Assembly: GCF_900101745.1 (NCBI RefSeq)
Contig: NZ_FNAD01000027.1
Coordinates: 1-42,921 of the forward strand
Origin: Glycomyces harbinensis
GTDB lineage: Bacteria > Actinomycetota > Actinomycetes > Mycobacteriales > Micromonosporaceae
Direction of reading: 5' to 3'
Length of the DNA: 42,921 nt
Under the pieces are notes generated by a model. It was not told the origin of the DNA. It did not search any database and saw only the letters and a list, made by a program, of their open reading frames with translations. The position numbers and the translations under genes were made by a program. Position 1 is the first letter of the stretch, and the number at the start of each line of letters is the position of its first letter. Of this stretch, positions 34,182 to 42,119 are shown piece by piece.

Positions 34182-35189
34182 ATGATCTGCGTGTACGGCG
34201 CCGGAAGCATCGGCTGCTATGTGGGCGGGAGCCTCGCGGCCGCCGGCGCGGAGGTCGCCTTCGTCGGCCGCCGCCGCCTCGCCGACGAGGTGGCCGCGCA
34301 CGGCCTCACCCTCACCGACCTGCACGGCGCGCGTCTGCGCGTGGACGCGCCCCGCTACGAGACGGTCCCCGACGCGGTGGCCGAGGCCGACCTCGTGCTC
34401 GTCGCCGTCAAGTCCGCGGCCACCGCCGACACGGCCGGCCAGCTCGCCGACCGGCTGCGGCCCGGCGCGGTCGTCGTCAGCCTCCAGAACGGCCTGCGCA
34501 ACGCCGCCGTGCTGCGCGAGAAGCTCCCCGGGGCCACCGTCCTGGCCGGCATGGTCGCCTTCAACGTCGTCCGCACCGGCGAGGGCCGCTTCCACCGCGC
34601 CACCGACGGCGGCATCGAAGTCCAGGACGCGCCCGCGCTCGACGCCGTCGCCGACCTGTTCGCCCGCGCCGGGCTGCCGCTGGCGCGCCGCGCCGACCTC
34701 ACCGCCGCCCAGGCCGCGAAGCTCCTGCTCAACCTCAACAACGCCGTCAACGCGCTGTCGGGGCTGCCGCTCAAGACCGAACTGTCGCAGCGGGCCTTTC
34801 GCCGCTGCCTCGCCCTCGCCCAGCGCGAGGCCCTCGCCGCCTACAAGGCGGCCGGGATCAGGCCCGCCAAGACCGTCGGGCTCGACTCGAGGCTCCTGCC
34901 GGTCGTGATGGGCCTGCCCGACGCCGTGTTCACCAGGGCCGCCGCCAAGATGCTCGCCATGGACCCGCTCGCCAGATCCTCCACCTGGGACGACCTCGAA
35001 GCGGGTCGTCCGACCGAAGTGGACTACCTGAACGGCGAGATCGCGCTGCTGGCCGCCGAAGGCGGCCTGGCCGCACCCGTGAACGAACGCCTCACCGCCC
35101 TCGTCCACGAGGCCGAGCAGGGCGGCCGGAAGGACTGGACCGGCCGCGAACTCCTCGCCGACCTGCGCCGCAGCGCACGGGGGCGCTAG
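34182..35189 (+). CDS. 2-dehydropantoate 2-reductase family protein (ApbA/PanE-like)
   Basis: A 335-residue NADPH-dependent reductase. The N-terminal Rossmann motif GAGSIGCYVGG lies at residues 6-16, with VGRRR after strand 2 suggesting NADP. LVLVAVKS, SLQNGLRN and the C-terminal helical domain with KLLLNLNNAVNALSG (where the catalytic Lys and Asn sit) match ketopantoate reductase. The family makes pantoate for coenzyme A, but actinomycetes carry several paralogues with other 2-oxo acid substrates, so I leave the symbol open. No other pantothenate gene is nearby. Confidence 0.88.
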   Translation: MICVYGAGSIGCYVGGSLAAAGAEVAFVGRRRLADEVAAHGLTLTDLHGARLRVDAPRYETVPDAVAEADLVLVAVKSAATADTAGQLADRLRPGAVVVSLQNGLRNAAVLREKLPGATVLAGMVAFNVVRTGEGRFHRATDGGIEVQDAPALDAVADLFARAGLPLARRADLTAAQAAKLLLNLNNAVNALSGLPLKTELSQRAFRRCLALAQREALAAYKAAGIRPAKTVGLDSRLLPVVMGLPDAVFTRAAAKMLAMDPLARSSTWDDLEAGRPTEVDYLNGEIALLAAEGGLAAPVNERLTALVHEAEQGGRKDWTGRELLADLRRSARGR

Positions 35190-35256
35190 AACAGCGCCCC
35201 ACTGGTCCCGGCCCGTTCAGCATCGTGCCATCGATCGTTCATTCTCGTTGGCTAGC

Positions 35257-35285
35257 TTGACTTTCGCACCATCAGACGCGGTATT
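35257..35285 (+). promoter_or_regulatory. Candidate promoter of the YbaB/EspC/WXG100 operon
   Basis: TTGACT (35257-35262) and GGTATT (35280-35285) are separated by 17 bases, 25 bases before the first ATG. It is a conventional sigma-70-type layout. Confidence 0.6.
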
Positions 35286-35309
35286 CGAGCGCGAGAGCGA
35301 AGGGCGACG

Positions 35310-35663
35310 ATGCGCACTCCTGAAGAGATCATGCAGGACCTGGACGCCCGAGTGGCCCAGATCCAGGAGCAGGCGGGCCGAGCCGAGCAGGCCCTCGCCG
35401 ACTCCGCGACGACCCTCGTGAGCGACGACGAGGTCGTCACCGTGACCGTGAACGCCGGCGGCACCCTCACCGGCCTGGACTTCTCGCCCCAGGCCCGCGG
35501 CATGTCCGGGCGCGGCCTCGCCGACCTCGTCCTCGACACCTACAACCGGGCCGTGGAGGAGTCGAGCCAGAAGACCGCCCAGATCATGTCGGGCCTGCTG
35601 GGCGCCGACTCGGAGGCCATGGGCGTCATCAACTCCTTCACCCAGCCCCGCCAGGAGCCCTAA
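35310..35663 (+). CDS. YbaB/EbfC-family protein, first gene of a secretion-type cassette
   Basis: A 117-residue protein of the YbaB/EbfC nucleoid-associated fold. An N-terminal coiled-coil helix (MRTPEEIMQDLDARVAQIQEQ...) is followed by the beta part VVTVTVNAGGTLTGLDFSPQ and a C-terminal helix, the YbaB order. Unlike true recR-linked YbaB, this paralogue begins an operon with EspC-like and WXG100 proteins, a common setting in actinobacteria. It may be an accessory chaperone-like protein there and not a DNA binder. AAGGG precedes the ATG. The next gene starts immediately after its stop. Confidence 0.82.
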   Translation: MRTPEEIMQDLDARVAQIQEQAGRAEQALADSATTLVSDDEVVTVTVNAGGTLTGLDFSPQARGMSGRGLADLVLDTYNRAVEESSQKTAQIMSGLLGADSEAMGVINSFTQPRQEP

Positions 35664-35984
35664 GTGCCCAAAGTAGACCCGCAGCAGCTGCGCGACCACG
35701 CCTCGCGCCTCATCAACGGCCCCATGCCGATCGTCGTGCAGGCCGCCGACGCCGCCAAGCAGGTCCGCCTCGGCGACGAGAACGCCTACGGCGTCATCTT
35801 CGCCCAGCTCATCCCCCCGGCCCTGGACCTGTTCCTCGACGACGGCACCGAGACCCTCGACGCGATCGACGACCTCGGCAACGGCTTCGCCGAAGCGCTC
35901 AAACAGACCGCGATCAAGTACCAGACCGCCGACGAAGAGGTCGCCGCGGTCTTCGACGCGCTGCTCAAGGAGCTCGACAAGTGA
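35664..35984 (+). CDS. EspC-like (T7SS_ESX_EspC) small secretion-associated protein
   Basis: A 106-residue helical protein starting with GTG directly after the YbaB-like stop. It opens VDPQQLRDHASRL, has AADAAKQVRLGDENAYGVIF at about 30-50 and closes with AIKYQTADEEVAAVFDALL. The order 'DPxxLxxHA...YGxxF...Y...D' fits the ESX EspC-type excreted family. No signal peptide is present, as expected for type VII-related substrates. Its GTGA end overlaps the next start, so it is translationally coupled. Confidence 0.78.
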   Translation: MPKVDPQQLRDHASRLINGPMPIVVQAADAAKQVRLGDENAYGVIFAQLIPPALDLFLDDGTETLDAIDDLGNGFAEALKQTAIKYQTADEEVAAVFDALLKELDK

Positions 35985-37003
35985 ACGCGAACCCCCTCAT
36001 CGCCGGCGAGACCCCCACGTCGATGCCGCAGAGCTCCAAGATCTTCTACGGCGTCTACAAGGCCGGCCAAGCCTACGGCAACGTCATCACCCAGGGGAAG
36101 GTCGACGTCGGCGACATCGCCGCCTCCACGTTCTCGGTGGGCTTGGACGCGCTCTCGTTCATCTCCAACCCCTTCAAGCACCTCGTGCAGGCCGGCGTCT
36201 CCTGGCTGTTCGAGCACATCTCGTTCCTGCGCGAACCCCTCGACTGGGTGGCCGGCAACCCCAACGCCATCGAGGGCCTCTCGACGACCTGGAACAACAT
36301 CGCCATGGCCCTCCAGGACGCCTCCGGCGCATGGGCCGCCGAACTCCAGTCGGCCGCCGACTGGGACGGCACCGACGCCGACGCCTACCGCCAGAGCGCC
36401 GCCGCGTTCGGCGAGGTCATCAACGGCGCCGCCGAGGGCGCGAAGTGGACCGCGAACCTCATCACCGGCGCGGGCGTCCTGGTCTCCATCACGCGGACGA
36501 TGTTCCTGGAGATCATCTCCAACTTCATCGCCGAGGCGATCCTGTGGCTCCTCAGCGCCCTCGCCACCGCCGGGTTCACCTTCGGCGCCACGGCCGCCGC
36601 GGCCGTCGCCCGGGTCGTCTCCAAGGCCGTGAGCGTCTTCGGCGACATGGTCCGCAAGCTCGGCGAGCTCATGACGAAGCTCGGCCGCTGGGTCGTCTCG
36701 CTGCGCAAGTTCGGCACCGGCTCCACCGGCCTCAAGAAGTCCCTCGACGGCGCCACCGACCAGCTCCTCAAGGGCTCGGGGAAGGTCCTGATGGGCGCGG
36801 GGGACCGGGCCAACCGCAGCGCGGGAAGCCTGTACAACCTCTCGGACGGGCCGCTCGTGAAGTCGTGGGACCCGCTCAAGAACAGCTGGAAGAACCCCAT
36901 CGACAAGATGAAGACCATCAAGTACACGGGCAACTCCGTTGCGGCGGGGGAGAACCAGTACAGCCAGAACGCGGCCGAGCGGGAAGCCAACGGGGGACCG
37001 TGA
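35981..37003 (+). CDS. Large WXG100-superfamily protein, candidate type VII substrate
   Basis: A 340-residue protein. The region around residues 90-150 is WXG100-like: LSTTWNNIAMALQDASGAW, then the W-x-G turn Trp128-Asp-Gly130 (ADWDGTDADAYRQSA). Two hydrophobic segments follow (about 180-215, EIISNFIAEAILWLLSALAT), and then a helical basic region. The last 80 residues are basic and Gly/Ser/Asn-rich (SWDPLKNSWKNPIDKMKTI), unlike any toxin domain I know. Start is the GTG at 35981 in a GTGA overlap. It could be an effector, a pore-forming partner or a structural ESX substrate. Confidence 0.72.
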   Translation: MNANPLIAGETPTSMPQSSKIFYGVYKAGQAYGNVITQGKVDVGDIAASTFSVGLDALSFISNPFKHLVQAGVSWLFEHISFLREPLDWVAGNPNAIEGLSTTWNNIAMALQDASGAWAAELQSAADWDGTDADAYRQSAAAFGEVINGAAEGAKWTANLITGAGVLVSITRTMFLEIISNFIAEAILWLLSALATAGFTFGATAAAAVARVVSKAVSVFGDMVRKLGELMTKLGRWVVSLRKFGTGSTGLKKSLDGATDQLLKGSGKVLMGAGDRANRSAGSLYNLSDGPLVKSWDPLKNSWKNPIDKMKTIKYTGNSVAAGENQYSQNAAEREANGGP

Positions 37004-37266
37004 GCGGCTCCTGGTGGTTCGCCGCGGCGGGCGCGGTCCTCGCGGTCCTCGCCGTCGCGGCGCTGCCCTCCTGGCGGCGCCGCCGGAGCGAGGAGGCGGC
37101 CGAGGCCCTCGCCGACCTCACCCCCGAGCGGCGCGCCGAGTACGAGCGGCTCATCGCCGAGCGCCGCACGCGCCAGGCCGACGAGGACGCCGAGCGGGCC
37201 CGCGCGCGGGCGCTCATGCGCGAGCAGGACGAGCGCCGATCCCGCGGCGGAGCGGCGTCCGAGTGA
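37000..37266 (+). CDS. Small bitopic membrane protein, end of the secretion cassette
   Basis: An 88-residue protein with one N-terminal membrane segment (SWWFAAAGAVLAVLAVAALP), a basic stop (RRRR) and a highly charged helical tail of Arg, Glu and Ala (ERRAEYERLIAERRTRQADE), likely a coiled coil in the cytoplasm. It starts with GTG in a GTGA overlap with the WXG100 gene. The tight coupling suggests it acts with that protein, perhaps as an immunity-like or anchoring factor, which is inference. Confidence 0.75.
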   Translation: MSGSWWFAAAGAVLAVLAVAALPSWRRRRSEEAAEALADLTPERRAEYERLIAERRTRQADEDAERARARALMREQDERRSRGGAASE

Positions 37267-37354
37267 ACTGGCGCCGCCCCTGACGCGCGACGTTCGGGCG
37301 ACACCGCCGCCACCGCACCCGTAGCGTGTACGCGCGCGCGTGAACGGAGCCCCC

Positions 37355-37373
37355 GTCCGGGAACGTCCCGGAC
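37355..37373 (+). promoter_or_regulatory. Perfect inverted repeat upstream of the secreted peptide
   Basis: GTCCGGGA-ACG-TCCCGGAC, 8-bp arms, lies 90 bases before the peptide ATG and 89 bases after the cassette. It is followed by a weaker GCGGA/TCCGC hairpin. It may end the upstream operon or bind a regulator of the peptide gene. Confidence 0.5.
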
Positions 37374-37462
37374 AGCGGAACGCTTGTCCGCGCGGCGGTT
37401 CCACTGGTTTCATCGAAGGCGACCCCCAACGGCCCCGACGGGCCTGTCCCTGAGGAGATTCC

Positions 37463-37615
37463 ATGACGAAAAACGTTGTTCGCGTCGCCACCACCGGGCT
37501 GCTCGCGCTCGCTGCGGCACTGGCGTTCGCACTGACCGGTTCCCTCGCTCAGGCCGCGGCCTCGGACGAGCCTTCGAACACCGGCATCATCGCCGGCGAC
37601 GAACTCTGCTGCTAA
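37463..37615 (+). CDS. Secreted 50-residue peptide ending in Cys-Cys
   Basis: A clear short gene with GAGGAG seven bases before the ATG. Residues 1-31 form a signal peptide (KNVVRVATTGLLALAAALAF..., cut after AQA). The predicted mature peptide is about 19 residues, AASDEPSNTGIIAGDELCC. It is acidic and ends with two adjacent cysteines, which could make a vicinal disulfide, pair between chains or be modified. I know no family with this pattern. It is followed by two hairpins and lies directly after the EspC/WXG100 cassette. No maturation enzyme is obvious. Confidence 0.75.
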   Translation: MTKNVVRVATTGLLALAAALAFALTGSLAQAAASDEPSNTGIIAGDELCC

Positions 37616-37882
37616 AGAACGCGTTCCCGAACCTCCATCGGCCGTCATCCGGCCCGATGGACTGCTTGACGCGTTGCCAGGGCCCTTGCATGCGGACATG
37701 GCGTGCGAGGGCCCTTTCGCGACCTTGGACCCCCTGGCGGCCATGGCCGGGGACGTTGTTCGGTGCCGGAGTGGTGGCGCGGGCGTGGTGGTCGAACCCG
37801 GGGTCCCCATCGGGTCGGGGCGCGCCGACGGGTGCGGCTTGACAGTCGGCCCGGCTCCCGGCACCTTCCCCTGAGGATCGGA
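37616..37882. other. Gap between peptide gene and kinase
   Basis: Apart from the two hairpins it holds a perfect -35-like TTGACA at 37838-37843 with no convincing -10 downstream. A 66-residue open frame here lacks a ribosome site and I do not call it. Confidence 0.5.
37634..37715 (+). terminator. Two hairpins after the secreted peptide
   Basis: CCATCGG/CCGATGG (37634-37660 region) and AGGGCCCTTGCATGC (37679-37693) with GCGTGCGAGGGCCCT (37701-37715), the latter a 15-bp stem with two G-T pairs, followed by TTTC. Confidence 0.8.
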
Positions 37883-38953
37883 TCAGGCCCGGTCCGGGGC
37901 CGGCCCGGCCGGCAGCGACAGCCGGAACCGGCATCCTCGGTCCGCGTCCAGCAGCTCGACCTCACCCCCGTGCGCCTGCGCGATCTGGCGGGCGATCGGC
38001 AGCCCCAGACCGGTGCCCGGCGCGCTCTCGCCGCGCCAGAACCGCTCGAAGACCCGCTCGCGCTCCGCCTCGGGAATCCCCGGGCCCTCGTCGGCCACCA
38101 CCACATCGACCGCCTCGCCCCGCCGCGACACCTCGACGGTCACGGCGGTCCCCTCGGGCGCGTGTTTGACGGCGTTGCCGACCAGGTTCGCGATCGCCCG
38201 CTGCACGCTCGGGCCGTCCACCGGGGCGAGCGCGGTCGACGATCCGCCGAGGCGCACCACCACCGAGCGGGCCGCGGCGACCGCGCCGATCTCTCGGGCG
38301 ACCGCTCGCGCCAGCGCCACCACGTCGGTCGCGCGCCGGTCGATCACCCGGGCCCGCCCGCGCGCGTCCACCAGCAGCTCGCCGACCGTGCCGCGCAGCC
38401 GCTCGGCCGCGTTCCGGCTGCGCTCCAGGCCCTCCCGGTACAGCTCCAGGCTCGGCTCGGGATGGGCCAGCAGCACGTCGGCGCCGGTGATGAGGACCGC
38501 CAGCGGCGTGCGCAGCTCGTGGCTGGTCTCCTCGACCAGGCGCCGCTGCACCTGCGCGGAGCGTTCCAACCGGTCGAGCATCGCGTCGAAGGCCGCGGCC
38601 AGGTCCGTCGCCTCGGTCGTGCCCTGCGCCGGGCCGACCCGCAGGCTCAGGTCCGAGGCCTCGATCCGCTCGGCGGCGGCGCGGACGCGCTCGAAGGGGC
38701 GCACGGCCCGGCCCGACCACCACCACGCGAGCGCGATCGTGGCCGGCAGCAGGGCGATCACCGTCGCCAGCGTCCAGCCGGTCGGGACGACGCCGGTGTC
38801 GGTGACGGTGCGCGAGACGCCGTCCGATCCGGTCTCGACCACCTGCTGCTCGTCGATCGCGGTGACGGCGAAGACCAGGACCACCGGCAGGTAGATCGCG
38901 AGGAACCCCGTGAGCGCCAAGCGGACCCGCAGCGACTGCAGCGCCCCGATCAC
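37883..38953 (-). CDS. Sensor histidine kinase, OmpR-pair type (HAMP + HisKA)
   Basis: A 356-residue membrane kinase. Two transmembrane segments (LALTGFLAIYLPVVLVFAVT and TGWTLATVIALLPATIALAWWW) enclose a short outside loop. A HAMP linker follows, then HisKA with the acceptor His in VEETSHELRTPLAV. HATPase boxes are NLVGNAVKHA, DEGPGIPEAE and GTGLGLPI. It starts with GTG in a GTGA overlap with the response regulator, so the two are co-translated. The small sensor loop (about 25 residues) suggests intramembrane or accessory-protein sensing. Confidence 0.94.
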   Translation of the reverse strand: MIGALQSLRVRLALTGFLAIYLPVVLVFAVTAIDEQQVVETGSDGVSRTVTDTGVVPTGWTLATVIALLPATIALAWWWSGRAVRPFERVRAAAERIEASDLSLRVGPAQGTTEATDLAAAFDAMLDRLERSAQVQRRLVEETSHELRTPLAVLITGADVLLAHPEPSLELYREGLERSRNAAERLRGTVGELLVDARGRARVIDRRATDVVALARAVAREIGAVAAARSVVVRLGGSSTALAPVDGPSVQRAIANLVGNAVKHAPEGTAVTVEVSRRGEAVDVVVADEGPGIPEAERERVFERFWRGESAPGTGLGLPIARQIAQAHGGEVELLDADRGCRFRLSLPAGPAPDRA

Positions 38954-39621
38954 GGCGACGCCACCAATCGGTAGCCGACGCCGGTCACCGTCTCGAGGAG
39001 CCCGGGCTCGCCGAGTTTGCGGCGCAGTCGGCTGAGGATGACCCGCACCGAGGCGGTGAACGGGTCGGCGTTGGCGTCCCAGACGTGTTCGAGGAGGTCC
39101 TCGGCGGTGACGGTCCGCCCCGGGTGGTGCATGAAGTAGCGCAGCATGGAGAACTCCCTCGGTGTCAGGCGCAGTTCGCGGCCGCCGCGCCAGGCGCGGT
39201 GCGCGGCGGCGTCCAATCGCAGGTCGCCGACGTCGATGAGGGCGCCGGAGACGTCGGCGCGGCGCGACAGGGCCCGCAGCCGGGCGGCCAGCTCCTGGAA
39301 GCTGAACGGTTTGACCAGGTAGTCGTCGGCCCCGGCGTCGAGTCCGGCGACGCGGTCGTCCACGGCGTCGCGGGCGGTGAGCACCAGGAGCCGGCGGGGA
39401 CGGCGCAGCGCCGGGTCGGTGCCGAGGCGCCGCACGAGGTCCATGCCGTCCCCGTCGGGCAGGCCCAGGTCGAGGCAGGCGACGTCGAAGTCGTTGCAGC
39501 ACAGCAATTCCTCCGCCTCGGCGCAGGTCGTCGCGAGGTCGACCGCGTAGGCCTCGTTGCGGAGCCCGAGGGCCAGGACCGGGCCCAGGTCCCGGTCGTC
39601 CTCGACCAGCAGGATGCGCAC
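38950..39621 (-). CDS. Response regulator, OmpR/PhoB family
   Basis: A 223-residue regulator. The receiver domain has Glu/Asp8 (VEDDRDL), acceptor Asp in ACLDLGLPDGDG and Lys in DYLVKPF. A winged HTH DNA-binding domain of the OmpR type follows (LRLTPREFSMLRYFMHHPGRTVT...SVRVILSRLRRKLG, GVGYRL). The start is the GTG at 39621 with GAAGGAGGGGG upstream. The kinase overlaps its end. The 11-base direct repeats in front of the lipoprotein gene are plausible binding sites. Confidence 0.95.
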   Translation of the reverse strand: MRILLVEDDRDLGPVLALGLRNEAYAVDLATTCAEAEELLCCNDFDVACLDLGLPDGDGMDLVRRLGTDPALRRPRRLLVLTARDAVDDRVAGLDAGADDYLVKPFSFQELAARLRALSRRADVSGALIDVGDLRLDAAAHRAWRGGRELRLTPREFSMLRYFMHHPGRTVTAEDLLEHVWDANADPFTASVRVILSRLRRKLGEPGLLETVTGVGYRLVASP

Positions 39622-39650
39622 GGCCCCCTCCTTCACTGTCAGGGGGTGTC

Positions 39651-39694
39651 CGGGAACGCCCGGCGGCCGCTGTCCGGCCCGCCGGGCGTTCCCG
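39651..39694 (-). terminator. 16-bp hairpin terminator between serine hydrolase and regulator genes
   Basis: CGGGAACGCCCGGCGG (39651-39666) and its exact complement (39679-39694) lie directly after the lipoprotein stop at 39696 and before the regulator start at 39621. Confidence 0.88.
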
Positions 39695-39695
39695 A

Positions 39696-41363
39696 TCACC
39701 CTTGGCGCTGGGCGTCGACCGAGCCGGCCGGCCCTTCGACGCTCATCAGGTCCTGGTCGAAGACGACGGCCACGCCGGCTCCGGTGCCGGCGAGGTCCTC
39801 CAGGCGGTACTCGCCCTCGCCGGCAGGCACCAGCGTAAACACCGGCGGCTCGATGCCGAGGGCGACGCCCGCGATCTCGTCGTGCTCGGCCAGGGCGTAC
39901 CAGGCCAGGAGCGAGCCCGTCCCGCCGGTGAAGCGCACGTAGGTGCGCAGCTCGGATTCGGCGACGATCGTCCCGGCGGTCTCGACGGCTTCGATCGCGC
40001 CGACGGTCTCCTCGACGGCGGCGCGTTCGGCGTCGCCCGCTTCGGTGCCGCCCTCCAGCAGCGCCAGGACGGCCGCCTCGTGGTCGGCGGCGTCCTCGAC
40101 GGTGAGGTCGGCCGAGTCGAACATCGCCGCCGCGGCGTCGGCGCCGTCGGCCGTGACGGCCAGGGCCCCGTCCGCCGCGGTGACGGTGAAGGACCCGCCC
40201 GTCTCCAGGAGGTAGACGCCCTCCCTCGCTTGCAGCTCTTCGGGATCGACCTCGACGCGCGTCTCGGGGGCGGGGATCGGCTCCCCGGCGGCGAGGGCCG
40301 GGCCGACCGCCTGGAGCACTTCGCCCGCGGTGACGCCGGCGGTGTTGGAGGTGACCGCGAAGACGGCGCCGGTGTCGGGCAGCCAGGCGATCACCGCCTC
40401 CTGCCCGGTGTCGCCCCCGCCGCCGGAGGAGACGACGGCCTGCGTGCCGAAGGGCTCGGTGTCGAGCACTACCCAGCCGCCGATCTCCGTCGCGCCCTCG
40501 CCGTGGTCGAACCCGGTGGCGCCCAGCAGTTCGACCGCCTCGGGGGCGATGATCTCGCCCGCGAAGAGGGCCGTGGTCCAGGCCGCGAGGTCGGCGGCGC
40601 TCATCGCGAGGTCGCCGTTGCCCTCCATCGCCCAGTGCGGGCCCGCGAAGTCGCCGACGGACTCGGCCGGGCCCTCCTCGGTCAGCCCGACGGCGCGGGG
40701 GCCGGGCGCGGCCGGTTCGCCGTCCCAGAACCCGCCGTACCGCTCGCCGTCCGGGCCGGTGAGGATCTCCTCGACCATGTAGTCCCTATAGGACGATCCG
40801 GACTGCTCGTCCACGATCAGCGCCAGGAGGGTGTACCCGGCGTTGGTGTACAGATAGTCGGTGCCGGGCTCGAAATCGGCGTCCAGGGCGCTCAACGCGG
40901 CGACGGCCTCCTCGCGCGAGAGCGGCTCGTGGTCGGTGCCGTGCGACCCGGCGAGGCCGCTGGTGTGGAGCAGCAGCTGCTCGACGGTGGCCTCGGCCGC
41001 GGGACCGCCCAGGCCCGCCACCAGCGAACCGGCCGTGTCCTCGAGCGTGAAGGCCCCGGTGTCGACGAGGTCGTAGACCGCCGCCGCGGTGAAGGCCTTG
41101 CTCACCGAGCCGATCGCGAAGACCGTCTCCTCGGTGTTCGGGGCGTCCCCCTCGGCCGTGCCGAACGAGGCCAGGCACGAGGGGCCCTCGGCGTCGCCGA
41201 TCGCGACCGACCCGCTGAACCCGGCCTCGGCCCACCGCTCGAGGCCGGCCGCCAGGTCGGGGTCGCAGGCCGCGGTGCCTCCCGTCTCTACCTCTACTTC
41301 GGGGTCGCCGGTGCAGGCGGCCGACAGGAGCACTGCGGCCGCGATGATGGAGATGCGTCTCAT
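39696..41363 (-). CDS. Serine hydrolase lipoprotein, class C beta-lactamase/PBP4-like fold
   Basis: A 555-residue lipoprotein. The signal peptide MRRISIIAAAVLLSAAC ends with a lipobox, Cys17 being the lipid site. The beta-lactamase-type domain has SxxK as Ser86-Val-Ser-Lys89, LLLHTSGLAG and YxN as Tyr172-Thr-Asn174; the third motif HxG is replaced by a Gly-rich SSGGGGDTG. The C-terminal 150 residues form a further beta domain. Members are D-Ala-D-Ala peptidases or esterases rather than drug-hydrolysing enzymes. TACGGT and two 11-base repeats lie upstream. The regulator and kinase genes follow on the same strand and may respond to cell-wall state. Confidence 0.88.
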   Translation of the reverse strand: MRRISIIAAAVLLSAACTGDPEVEVETGGTAACDPDLAAGLERWAEAGFSGSVAIGDAEGPSCLASFGTAEGDAPNTEETVFAIGSVSKAFTAAAVYDLVDTGAFTLEDTAGSLVAGLGGPAAEATVEQLLLHTSGLAGSHGTDHEPLSREEAVAALSALDADFEPGTDYLYTNAGYTLLALIVDEQSGSSYRDYMVEEILTGPDGERYGGFWDGEPAAPGPRAVGLTEEGPAESVGDFAGPHWAMEGNGDLAMSAADLAAWTTALFAGEIIAPEAVELLGATGFDHGEGATEIGGWVVLDTEPFGTQAVVSSGGGGDTGQEAVIAWLPDTGAVFAVTSNTAGVTAGEVLQAVGPALAAGEPIPAPETRVEVDPEELQAREGVYLLETGGSFTVTAADGALAVTADGADAAAAMFDSADLTVEDAADHEAAVLALLEGGTEAGDAERAAVEETVGAIEAVETAGTIVAESELRTYVRFTGGTGSLLAWYALAEHDEIAGVALGIEPPVFTLVPAGEGEYRLEDLAGTGAGVAVVFDQDLMSVEGPAGSVDAQRQG

Positions 41364-42119
41364 GCCCGAGACCGTAAGGGCCCGGCTGTGAACGAGCCGT
41401 AAACGCGACGAGCGATCGACCGGGCTGCGGCAGGCGCCGGAGACGACGTCGATCCAGACCTGCGGATGGGTCGACCAGAAATCATGCGGGACACCGGGGA
41501 TCTCCTCGAAGACGCCGTGCGGCACCAGGGCCGCGAGCTGCCGCAGCGGCCAAGCGGGCCGGATGTCCTCCTCGGCGGCGATGACGGTCATCGGCACGGT
41601 GCAGTCGGCCAGGCGCCGGAACAGGTCGGGTTCGTGGATCCACTCCAGGAACGACTCCATCAGGGCGCGGTGGACCGGAGGCTCCCAGTGAATGTCGACC
41701 TTCGGCTCGGTGTCCTTCAAGGACTCGTAGATCTGCGACCAGCTGCGGTCCTTGTGCAGTCCGTGGGCGGCCACCGCGACGACCGACCGGACGCGCGCGG
41801 GATGGTCCAATGCGTAACGGACCGCCAGGTCCGCGCCCCAGGAATGACCCAGGACCACCCAATCGTCCAGTCCCGCAGCGCGTCTGACCGCTTCAAGGTC
41901 GGCGACGGCCTGTTCGAGGGTGTGCGGTCCTCCGGCGGAGCCGCCCACGCCGCGCGGTTCGGGGTACCACGCCCGCATGGCGCGGGGCGCGAGCTCCTCC
42001 CGCTCGAGGTAGTGGACGCAGCCGGGGCCTCCGGACAGGACGAGCACATCAGGTCCGCTTCCGGCGACGCCGACATGCAGGCGGGTCCTGTCGTCGGCGT
42101 CCACGCTCATCGAGTGCAT
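41364..42119 (-). CDS. Alpha/beta hydrolase, proline-iminopeptidase-like; no own stop codon
   Basis: A hydrolase of about 235 family-like residues. It has SGGPGC (oxyanion loop, HGGPG-like), WYPEPRGVGGS, nucleophile elbow GHSWGAD and a C-terminal His in GVPHDFWSTHP. These fit the proline iminopeptidase/AB hydrolase-1 family. GGGAGG stands before the ATG at 42119 (an ATG at 42110 is also possible). After WIDVVSGAC the frame stays open through the repeats and -10 of the next gene and joins the lipoprotein in frame, so no stop is seen. A stop in the next frame (ATGA) overlaps the lipoprotein start, suggesting a frameshift. The end given is the base before that start. Confidence 0.75.
41371..41404 (-). 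promoter_or_regulatory. Promoter with 11-bp direct repeats before the lipoprotein gene
   Basis: On the minus strand GTTTACGGCTC (41404-41394) and GTTCACAGCCG (41393-41383) are direct repeats exactly 11 bases apart, the spacing OmpR/PhoB regulators recognise. TACGGT (41376-41371) is the -10, seven bases before the ATG. Confidence 0.65.

Noticed and set aside
37674..37874. 66-residue frame between the peptide gene and the kinase
   Set aside because: It starts with TTG, has no ribosome site, and contains the terminator hairpin.
39696..41363. True class C beta-lactamase
   Set aside because: It has SxxK and YxN, but the third motif is replaced and the protein has an extra C-terminal domain, so a peptidase or esterase role is more likely.
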